DNA of 27,963 nt, from the NCBI GenBank assembly GCA_035286125.1, contig JAYKIS010000030.1, forward strand, positions 1 to 27,963, read 5' to 3'. The position numbers and the translations under genes were made by a program. The notes under the pieces are model-generated. The model saw nothing but the letters and a program-made list of their open reading frames with translations, searched no databases and was not told where the DNA came from. Shown here in pieces: positions 7,293-16,300 of this stretch; position 1 is the stretch's first letter, and the number at the start of each line of letters is the position of its first letter. This stretch comes from VGJW01 sp035286125 (GTDB taxonomy: Bacteria; Cyanobacteriota; Sericytochromatia; S15B-MN24; VGJW01).

Positions 7293-8432
7293 TCACCACG
7301 AGGCCCCACGGGCGTTCTCCACGAGTGGACGCATCTTGCCGCGGTTGAGATCCAGAATGGCCAGATGGGTCCCCTCCGTCAGGTCGCTGCCTGCCACGTT
7401 GGTCTCGAAGACGATATTCGCGCCGAAGGGTGCGAAGGCAGGCCGTCGGGCGTAGGCGCCCGTCGGCAACTTGAGGGCGCGTGTGGGTTGCGGAGCCTCG
7501 ACCGCCATCTCGTAGAGCGTCCAGGGCCCATCGTGATTGCTGGCGAAGACCACGCGCCGCCCGTCCGGGCTCCACGTGGGTTCGAGCGCATTGAAGCCCC
7601 GCAGCAGAACCTGTTCATGGCCGCTCGCCGAGCTGCGCCGCCAGATTTCCCACGTCTTGCCCGGGAAGAGCCTTGCCCAGGCCAGCCACTTGCCGTCCCG
7701 GGACCACGCCGGGTCCTGATCCGTGCCGGCGCTCACCAGATCCTTGTGGGTGCCCGTGAAGGCATCGATGACGCGGATCTCCCGACGCATCCGGTTGTTT
7801 GTGGAGGCAGCCTGGGTCATCACGAGGGAGCGTCCGTCGGGCACCCATCGAAGCTGGTCGACGGCATCGCTGATGGGGCCGAGCGTTCGCAGGGGACGGC
7901 CGTCGGCGTGGCGGATAAGGATGCGGGTCCCGTTGGGTATGCGCTCGAGACAGGCGAACCGGGTCCTGTCCGGATGCCACGTCGGCGCATCCAGCGGATG
8001 CCCGTCAGGCGTGGCCAGCGGGGTGAAGGCCTGGGTCTGCGGGTCGATTCCCCAGATGCCGTCCTCGTGGACGCAGAGTACGCGGTCATCCATCGTGGCC
8101 GTGTCCGTCGGGCCCAGGTAGACCTCGACCCGGCGGGTCTCTCCCCGGTCGAGCCGGATGGTGCGCACGTATCGATGGAGGCCCTCGGCCTCAACCGTGA
8201 TGTCGGTTCGAGCAGCGGGCCGATCGACCGTGAGGCGTCCTTCCGCATCCGAGACGGCCTCGACGGGAGAGCGACCCGGGATGCGCACCGTCACCCTGGC
8301 CTCGGCGACCGGAGCCTCGGTCCGGACATCCCGAATCTCGATCTCGAGCTGGTTCGGGGGGCCGCCCGGATCACGCAGGCATGCCGCGAGCAGGAGGGGC
8401 AGCAGAAACCCCAGGGTGCGAATGGCGATCAT
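7293..8432 (-). CDS. TolB-like beta-propeller lipoprotein with N-terminal carboxypeptidase-regulatory-like domain
   Basis: This 379-aa lipoprotein has a short signal and lipobox LAAC (Cys18). Residues about 27-108 form a carboxypeptidase regulatory-like/PEGA-type beta-sandwich (PVAEARVTVRIPGR, SDAEGRLTV, ITVEAEGL). Residues 115-379 form a propeller with WD40-like/TolB blade signatures: TWHPDRTRFACLE, RWVPDGRSLVMTQ, AWSRDGKWLAWAR, TWSPDGRRVVFAS and AFAPFGANIVFE. It lacks the N-terminal domain of true TolB, so the call is by fold, not orthology. The chosen ATG at 8432 overlaps the stop of the acyltransferase-fusion gene as ATGA. A longer open frame exists upstream but lies inside the neighbour and would bury the lipoprotein signal. 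The role is probably protein interaction or sensing at the envelope. Confidence 0.86.
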   Translation of the reverse strand: MIAIRTLGFLLPLLLAACLRDPGGPPNQLEIEIRDVRTEAPVAEARVTVRIPGRSPVEAVSDAEGRLTVDRPAARTDITVEAEGLHRYVRTIRLDRGETRRVEVYLGPTDTATMDDRVLCVHEDGIWGIDPQTQAFTPLATPDGHPLDAPTWHPDRTRFACLERIPNGTRILIRHADGRPLRTLGPISDAVDQLRWVPDGRSLVMTQAASTNNRMRREIRVIDAFTGTHKDLVSAGTDQDPAWSRDGKWLAWARLFPGKTWEIWRRSSASGHEQVLLRGFNALEPTWSPDGRRVVFASNHDGPWTLYEMAVEAPQPTRALKLPTGAYARRPAFAPFGANIVFETNVAGSDLTEGTHLAILDLNRGKMRPLVENARGASW

Positions 8433-10213
8433 GGCAGAGGAAAGTGTACGCGCAGCGGTGGAACCGGCCCCCAGAGGCGCACGCCACGGGAACGGACACT
8501 CCAGTCTGCCATCGAGACGATGTGAAGGTCGGTGCCGGCCACCACGCCGAGGCTGTCCGGACCGAGGCGTCCGAGGGCGATGGGTGCGCCGGGCATCTCG
8601 AGGACGCGCCGCGTCCGGAGATGCTCGCCGGACAGTTCCACGAGGGCGGCAAGGCCATTGGACGGCCGGCAGAGCACGGCGACTTGCCCGTCCCGGCCCA
8701 GGGTCTGGAAGGCCACGACCGGATGGAGCAGGTCGATGACCCTGATCTCCGGTCCGCGGAATCGAGGGTCCGGCCTGCCGGTCTCGACCCGCAACTGACC
8801 CTGCTCCAGGGTCAGGAAACCACCCTGCCAGGGCATGCTCGACCACGGGCGGAAAGGGTGGCCCGTCTGGTCGGGGCGGTCGAATCCTGCACGCCAGATC
8901 CCGTCGGAGAGGCCCAGGTCGGCGACCACGGTCCGACCGTAGCCGATAAGGACGCGTTCCGCCACGCGTTCGAGGATCAGGTCGAACCCTCCCAGTGTTT
9001 CGTCGCGGTAGGTCCGCGTCGTTTGGAAACGCGTCGGGGAGGTGGGGGAGAGATCCACCCAATGCAGTTCCTGCCGGCTCGGCAGATGCACCAGAAGTGC
9101 CTGCCTGTCGGGCAAGGGCAGCCATGCTTCAGGCGGAGCGGGCAATGCGATGCGACCCTGCAGTCCGGGGTTGCTTGGCCAGCGGACCTCGATTCGATCC
9201 GGAAAAGCGGCCAGCAGCGGGGGGGCCGCAGGTCTGACGACAGGGGGTGGTGGCGGAGGAGGCGCCTGCCGATGGCGCCCCCTTGCGTCCGCCGGGTGTC
9301 CGGTGAGCACAAGCGCCAAGGCCAGCGCCAAGGTCGGGACCAGGCCAGACGCCAGGGGGAGGCGGCGCGCCTTGGCCCATCGGTCGTGAATCCAGAGCCA
9401 GAGTTCGGGCCTGTCCTCGATCCAGGCAGCGAACCGATCCATCATCGACTGGGCCATGCGGGCATCGTCTTCCTCGAGGACAAGCGGCGCCTCGACCTCC
9501 AGCCGATGCGTGTCGTCGGGAAGTCGGACCATGCGGGCCGGTACCAGGCTGGCACCGGTCCGGCGCGCGAGCAGGAAGGCGCCGGTCGGCACACCCACTT
9601 CATGCCCGAGGAATCGGGCCGTAACCGCCGATCCCTCGCCGTGCTGGTCGCACACCAGCCCCACAAGGCCGCCCGAGGCCAGTGTCGCCAGTACCGGACG
9701 CAGGGAGGCTGGCCCGACGTTGGAGTGGGCCCGGACTCCGGCATGGGCGTGCAGTTCGTCGAACAGCCGCCTGAACGCCGCCTGGGTGGGGGGTTGGATC
9801 AGGACGGTCATCGCGCCGACCTCACGGGCCAGCGTGGCCGCAAGCAGCTCCCAATTGCCGTAGTGCGCCGTCACGATGATGGCGCCTCGGCCCCTGGCCA
9901 GTGCCGTCGTCAGGTGGTCCACGCCACGTACGACCACATCAGGGGCGTCCGGCGTTCGCCAAAGCGGCATCCTGAGCAGTTCCACAATGGAGGCCATGGT
10001 CTCTCGGACCGATTGACGCGCCACGCTCCGAACCCGGGATTCGGGCCACTCGGGGTAGGCCACGCGCACGTGGCCGGGCACGAAGTCGCCGTGCCCGAGC
10101 AGACGTGCCAGGAGCCAGAGGCCTTCGCCGGCTCCCCGGCCGAGCGCCATGGCGGTGCGTTGCGGCAGGGCACAGGCCAGCCGGCCCAGAAGGCGCATCG
10201 AGGTGTAGAGCAT
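8429..10213 (-). CDS. LpxL-type acyltransferase fused through a TM segment to a predicted periplasmic beta-rich domain
   Basis: A single 594-codon frame. Residues 1-282 are a lysophospholipid/lipid A-type acyltransferase. The catalytic HxxxxE is HYGNWE at His117, followed by LVCDQHGEGSAVTARFLGHE and the usual terminal WLWIHDRW. Instead of stopping there, the protein continues with Arg/Lys-rich WAKARR and a hydrophobic stretch (about 286-305). A run of seven prolines (about 317-323) and about 270 residues of beta-rich, propeller-like sequence follow. The charge pattern puts the enzyme in the cytoplasm and the C-terminal domain in the periplasm. No ATG lies in frame near the junction, so two separate genes are unlikely unless there is a sequence error. 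ATG 10213 was chosen for fit to the family; the frame is open to GTG 10264. The stop overlaps the next gene's start (ATGA). Confidence 0.85.
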   Translation of the reverse strand: MLYTSMRLLGRLACALPQRTAMALGRGAGEGLWLLARLLGHGDFVPGHVRVAYPEWPESRVRSVARQSVRETMASIVELLRMPLWRTPDAPDVVVRGVDHLTTALARGRGAIIVTAHYGNWELLAATLAREVGAMTVLIQPPTQAAFRRLFDELHAHAGVRAHSNVGPASLRPVLATLASGGLVGLVCDQHGEGSAVTARFLGHEVGVPTGAFLLARRTGASLVPARMVRLPDDTHRLEVEAPLVLEEDDARMAQSMMDRFAAWIEDRPELWLWIHDRWAKARRLPLASGLVPTLALALALVLTGHPADARGRHRQAPPPPPPPVVRPAAPPLLAAFPDRIEVRWPSNPGLQGRIALPAPPEAWLPLPDRQALLVHLPSRQELHWVDLSPTSPTRFQTTRTYRDETLGGFDLILERVAERVLIGYGRTVVADLGLSDGIWRAGFDRPDQTGHPFRPWSSMPWQGGFLTLEQGQLRVETGRPDPRFRGPEIRVIDLLHPVVAFQTLGRDGQVAVLCRPSNGLAALVELSGEHLRTRRVLEMPGAPIALGRLGPDSLGVVAGTDLHIVSMADWSVRSRGVRLWGPVPPLRVHFPLP

Positions 10214-10340
10214 GACGGCGGTCACTGCGAACCTGTCCTGCCGGCGCCACCATGTTCGGCACACAGGGCATCAGGTCCGCACGAGCCAGTGTACCCCGGA
10301 CAGGCGTGCAGGGATGGCCGTGCGGAACTGGAGAAGGTTC
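10214..10340. promoter_or_regulatory. Divergent intergenic region between acyltransferase-fusion and giant TPR genes
   Basis: These 127 bp separate two divergently transcribed genes and must hold the promoters or leader of both, if the starts at 10213 and 10341 are right. The sequence is GC-rich. I find no convincing promoter hexamers, only the GGAGAAGG ribosome site of the TPR gene at 10330-10337. Confidence 0.3.
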
Positions 10341-13300
10341 ATGCATCCAGACGCACAGACCCATTACCAGGAAGGCCTGGCGCACCGCGACCGGGGCTAT
10401 CACCAGGCTGCCTGCCTGGCTTTCGAACGCGCCTTGAAGGCCGATCCGGCGGCCGACGATGCACGTGTCGCCCTGGCTGCGACCCTGCACCTCGCAGGGG
10501 ATGCGGCTGCGGCTGCCGAGCAGTACGGGTTGCTGGCCGCGAGACGGCCCGAGGATGCCAAGCTGGCTTACAACCACGGCGTCTCGCTGGCAGCGGCCAA
10601 TCGTCTCGGAGATGCCGAACAGGCCTTCGAGCGCGCCCTGCGGGTCGATCCCATGCTGGTCCCGGCGCTCGAGAGCCTGTTGTGGGTGCATCACCAGACC
10701 GGCCAAAAGCAGGCGGCCCTCGGCGTGCTTCATCGCCTTGTCGTCGCCAGGCCCGATCAGGAGGATGGTTGGTTCCAACTGGCCCGGGCTTACAGGGAAA
10801 GCGGTGATGTCGACCGGGCGCTGGCGACCATCGAGGGGCTCGTGCGCCGGCGTCCTGACTTGCTTCCGGCCCGTCTCCTGCGGGCTGAGTGGCTTCTCGA
10901 GCGCCAGCCCGAGGAGGCCTGGGCGGAGCTGGAACGGGTCCGTGCGGTCGATCCCGAGTTCCTGGGTGTCCAGGGCCTGGTCGAGCGCCTCGTCGAGCAG
11001 GGGGCGGCCCGTGCAGCCCTGGATGGCGACCTCGTCGGCGAGGCACGCTGGCTCGAGCGGCTCGTGCCCTACAGGGCGCGTGACGCCGTTTACCTCGGAC
11101 GACTGGTCGAGGCGGCTGCACATTCGGGGGATCGCAAGGCCGAAGCCCGTTGGCTCGAGGCCCTTGCCGAGTTGCGGCCCGATGACGCTCCCCTGCAGCA
11201 GCGATTGGCTGACTTGTACGTTCTGATGGACCTGGTGCCGCGTGCCCTGCCGTACCTTGAGCGCTGTGCTGCAGCCCGACCGGATGATGCCGAGGCGGCC
11301 CTGGCTCTGGCCCGAGCCCGGGTTCGTGCGGCCCACCGAGCCGAAGCCATCGCGGGACTCGAAGTCTTCCTCGGCCGACAGCCCCGGCGCAAGGACGTCC
11401 TGTTCATGCTCGCGGACCTCTGCGTCGAGGAAGGGCGCCTCGATCGTGCCGAGGCACTGGCCCGGCAGGCCCTTGGCATTCGCGAGGCCGCTCTGGAAGC
11501 GGAGCTCATGCTTGTCCGTGTCCATCAGGCGGCCGGAAGGAATGAGGAGGCCTGGCAGGCCCTGCAGGCCGTGGCGGACCACTATCCCGATGCGCCGGAG
11601 GTGCGTACGGAGGGGGCGGCGTTGTGTCGCCGCTTCGCCCTCCATCCCCCGGCCGATGCGGATGCCGATGCCGTTTCCCTGCTCTGGTGGGAGCGCTTCC
11701 TGGTCTTTCAGCCGGATGATGTTCAGGTCCTTGATCTGCTTGCCGGTCTCTATGGCCGTCGTGGCGCGACCACGGAAGCCCAGCGGGTGCTCGAGCGGCT
11801 GGTGGCCCTGGCGCCGGGCATGAAGCACTGGCTCGACCTCGGCGCCGTCCAGCAGGCCCGAGGACAGGCCGAGGCGGCCCGACACAGCCTGGAGCAGGCG
11901 CTCGCGATCGAGGCGCGGCCGGAAGATGCGCTGCATCGTGCCCAGGCGGCCTTGCAACTGGCCGGCGTATTGCTGGACCTCGGGTTCCCGCACGATGCCC
12001 TGACCATCCTCGAGGCCCATGAGGCCGCACACGCCGATGCGGCTCTGGCCCGGACCCTGACGGCCCGCGCGCATCAGGGCCTGTCGGACGAGGCTGCGCG
12101 CAAGGGCGACTTGCTGGCGGTTGCCGACCACCTCGAGCGGGTCGTTGCCTTGACGGGGGATCGCGTTGCCCTGCGAAGTCTTGCTGCGGCGCGGGCGCGT
12201 GCCGGGGATCGCCTGGGTGCCGAAGAGGCATGGCAGCGTGTCCTGGTCCAGCAGCCTGACGATCGCGAGGCCCTCGCAGCATTGGGTGATTTGGCCGCGA
12301 CGGGCGGACGTACGGTCGAGGCCGAACGCTGCTACCGCCAGGTGCTTGCCCTCGAGCCGGATGACGTGGCGACGCTCGGTGCTCTCGCCGACCTGGTGTG
12401 GGGTGTCGGCCGTCGTCAGGAGGCGTACCAGCTTTACGAGCGCCTGATGGAGCTGGATGCGGATCATGTTCCGGCGGTGCTGGGATTCGCCCGGGATGCG
12501 CTGGTCTCGGGCCAACCGCTCGAGGCCTGGGAGTATGCCCGTCGCGTGCTGGCGCAGGATCCTGCCCGCCGCGAGGCCCATGAGATTGCCTGCTCGGCGC
12601 TGCGTGCCCTGGCAACCGAGCAGGAGCCGGCGGGCGCGATCGCCTGGTGGCAGCGCCTCGTCGTCCTCGAGCCGGAAGACGCTTCGGTGCGCCGGGGGCT
12701 CTGGGATGCCTATGCCCGGATCGGGGCGCAGTCCGAGGCTGTCGAGGCCGCCACGGCATGGCTTGCCCTCGACCCTACGGCTGGCGAGGCAGCCCTGTTC
12801 CTGGCCGAACGATTCAGGCGTTCCGGGGACCTCGCGACGGCCCGGGAGCGCCTTGCGGCTGCCGTCGAGGGAGGGGATCCCCGTGTTGCCGTCGCGCTGG
12901 GTCTGATCGATCTCGAGCTTGGGGCCGTGCCGGCGGGCCGGGATCGCCTCGAGGCGCTGCTCCGGGAGTATCCGGGGGATGCTGCCGTACGCCTGGCGCT
13001 CGTTCGGGCGAGGATCCTGTCCGGAGCGGGTGCCGAGGCTTGGGAACTCCTGGGCGAGGAACGCGACGGCGACCCCGCCGCCCGGGCGCTTGCTCTGGAC
13101 GCGGCCGTGGCTGCCGCCGAGGCGACGCAGGCCTCCGGCGACGCCCTGGGGGCACTCGAATGGTGGCGCAAGGCCCAACGCCTGGCACCTGACGACGTGG
13201 CGCTGCAGCGTCGTCTGATGCAATTCCATCGTGCGGCCGGCCAACTCGAGGATGCCGCGCAGGCTGCACGAACCTTGCTCGTGGCGCAGCCCGCCGATGT

Positions 13301-16300
13301 CGAGGCAGCACTCTACCTGGGCAAGTACCTGGCTTCGCGCGGTCAGCATGACGAGGCCCTGCAGGTACTCTCCCCGGTGGCCAAGGAGCCTTCCGCTGCC
13401 TGGCTGCTGGCTTCTGCTGCCTGGCAGGCCGGTCGCCCCGCGGAAGCCCTGACCTGGCTGGAGGGACTCGGGCCGGCGCTCCAGGGCCATCCGGATGCCC
13501 TGCTGCTCCTGGCGAGGGCCCTGCGGGCTACAGGTCGCCCGGCCGAGGCCTGGGCCGCGTTGCAGCGCCTCGAAGTGCTGCAGCCTGATGATCCGGAAAC
13601 GGGGACGGCGATGGCTGAGTTGGCTCGGGAAGCCGCAGGGGCGTCCCAACCCGATGCGGATCAGGCCGTCTGGCTGCATCGCCTGCTGGTCCTGCGCCCC
13701 ACCGACCGTTCGGCGCGAGCGGCCTACGCCGACTTGCTGGGACGGATGGATCGCCCCGTGGATGCGGCGCGCCTGTACGGGGAACTGGCCTTGATGGAGC
13801 CGGATTCGGCCCGGTGGTGCATTCTCGAGGCCGAGGCGCTGCAGGTCGCGGGACGTCACGAGGATGCCGCGCGCGCATTGGCCGAAGCGCGCATCCGGGA
13901 CCCACGTGCCGAGGGTCTGCGCCTCGCCGAGGCCCGGCTCGGGGCCGCCATTCAGGACTATACCGCCGTGCGCGATGCGGTCCTGGCCATCGGGCGCGAA
14001 GGGCGCCCCGGGGACGAGGAGCGTCGCCTGCTCGAGCACGCAGCAGTCAAGCTGGCCGAGGGTGCCCGGCTCGAGGGACGCGACCGCGACATCCTCCAAT
14101 TGTGGTCACAACTGGCATCCATCGGGGTCCCCCACGCACCCTTGCTGCGGCTGGCCCTGGATGCCGCACGACGTCTCGGTGACGATGAGGTCGAGGCCGC
14201 AATCCTCCGCGACCTCTGGGATGTGCTGCCGGGTGAGCGCCTGATTGGCCTCGCTGCGGCGCAGGCCTTCGAGAGACTGGGAGACCTTCGGACGGCACTC
14301 TCGCTGCGTGAGCGTCTCGAAACCGGCCCCGGAGACCCGGTCGAGGCTGCCGAGAATGCCTTGACCGCGGCGCGCCTTGCCTTTGCCGTCGGTGACCTGG
14401 GTGCGGCGCGACCCTGGCTCGATCGCCTCGACCAACGCCAGGATGCCATCTCGGGCCGTCCCGAGCGGGAGGCCGCGTGGGCGGCGTTGCAACTGATTCG
14501 CAGGTTGGACCGCCAGGACCTTGCAGGGCCGGGTGTGGATGAGGCCGTGGACGAAGCCTGGTCGCGAGCCCGCGATGCGGGCCTCGCCGAGGGGCTGTTG
14601 CAGCGTTCGTTCGTCGATGTGCTGCGGTGGCAGGCGGCCCATGCCGAGGCGGCGGGTGACCTCCGCGCGGCTCGTGAGACCTGGCTCAAGGTGGGGCGGA
14701 TGCTTCCGGAGGATCGCGAGGCGTTTGCCGCCGCGGCTCGACTGGGTCTGGCGCTGGGGCATGCGGATGAGGCACTCGACATGCTGCGGGTGCTGCACGA
14801 GGACCGCCCGGAGGACCCCGAGGCTGTCGTGGCTCTTGGCCGTGCCCTGCTTGCCGCAGGACGGTCAGAAGAGGCCCTGGCGCTGTGGGAGGACCACCAT
14901 GCGGCCTATGGCACGGAGCGCGTCGGGTGCGCGCTCGCCGAGCAGGGCCTGGATCGAGGCGATGTCGCAGGTGCCTGGCTGTGGACCGGACGGGTCCTCG
15001 CGCGCCATCCGCGTTCGCTGGTCGCGGCCGAACTGGCCTGGGAAGCCGGGCGTGGCAGGGCCGAGGAGCTGGCGGGTGCGGGCCGGCACGAAGCAGCCGT
15101 GCGCCAGTGGGAAGAGGTCGCGACGATTGTCCACGCGCGTGTCGACCGCCTGAGAATCGTCTGCCTCGGCATGCTGGCGGCCGAGGGTACGGACGAGGCC
15201 GGTCGCGTCCTTGAACAGATGCGCCAGATCGGTGGGGAGGATGGGGCGCATCGTCGCCTCGAGATGATGTGGCTTGCTCGTTCCGGACAGGTCGCGAAGG
15301 CCTTGGCGCTGAGCGAGATCGTCCTTGCAGAGGCGGAGGGTGATCCTGAACTGGAGCGCGAGGCCCTGATGGCCGTCGCGGGTGTCTGCCTCGAGGCCGG
15401 GCGCCTCGATGAAGGCTGGGTGGTGGCCCAGCGCTTGCTGGATACACACGGTGCGAGTCCGGAGGCGAGGAGGGTTGCCGGTCGCATGGCGCGTGAGATG
15501 GCGCAGGCGGCCGATCGGGAAGGCGATCCTGCCTCGGCTCTGGTCTACCGCCAGGTCCAGTTGGCCCTCGCGCCGCAGGACCGCGAGGCGGTCTTCGAGT
15601 TGGCGACGCTGCACGGTCGCGAAGGCCGGATCCAGGAAGCCGAGGCGCTTCTCCGGCCTTGGCTGGCCCGGCATCCCCGCGATGACGAGGGGTGGCTCGA
15701 ATTGGCTGTCCTGGTTGCGGTCGAGCAGCCGGCCGAGTCTGTCGACATCATCCGTGGCGTCATCGAGCGTCAACCCGCGATGGCCCGCGCGCACCGCGCA
15801 CTGGCTGCGCTGCTCGAGCGTGGCGGCCGTGTCGGCGAAGCCATGGATGCAGTCCTGGCAGCGGCCGAGGTGGCCGACCGACCGGAGGAAGACTGGTTGT
15901 CCGCGGCCGAGATGGCCGTCAGGCAAGGGCAGGACGCCTTGGCCTGGCATCATCTGGACCGGGTCCTGACGCGGCGGCCCGGCCATGCCCGGGCCATGAC
16001 CCTCGGCAGTGAGGTTTGCCGCCGCCTGGCGCGTGCCGCGGCCCGCGAAGGCCGCCACGAGGCGGCCCGGGAATCGTGGCAGGCCCTGCTTCGCATCGTC
16101 TCCCAGGACCTCGAGGCTTACAGGGCTCTCGGGTCGCTTGCCCGTGCCGAATCTCGCTTCGACGAGGCCGAGGCAGCCTTGTCCCGGGCGCTTTCCCTCG
16201 ATCCGGAGGATCTGGCGACGCTCGAGGAGCGTGCGTGGCTGGATCTGGATCGTGGCCTCGTGGCTGCTGCCCGGGAACGCTTCGCGGTGCTGGTCAGCCG

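Noticed and set aside
5782..7455. 557-codon plus-strand frame opposite the pseudo-ATPase, the 127-aa gene and the start of the region before TolB-like
   Set aside because: It crosses three minus-strand genes with ribosome sites or homology, and its translation looks like low-complexity shadow.
8433..9125. N-terminal extension of the TolB-like lipoprotein
   Set aside because: It would overlap the acyltransferase fusion in another frame and hide the lipobox; ATG 8432 with ATGA overlap is far better.
8381..10807. 808-codon plus-strand frame opposite the acyltransferase fusion and running into the TPR gene
   Set aside because: It overlaps the TPR gene out of frame, and no family pattern is visible.
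9939..14099. 1386-codon minus-strand frame opposite the TPR gene
   Set aside because: It mirrors the TPR codon periodicity and carries no independent motif. The + strand frame is continuous over 2322 codons with clear repeats.
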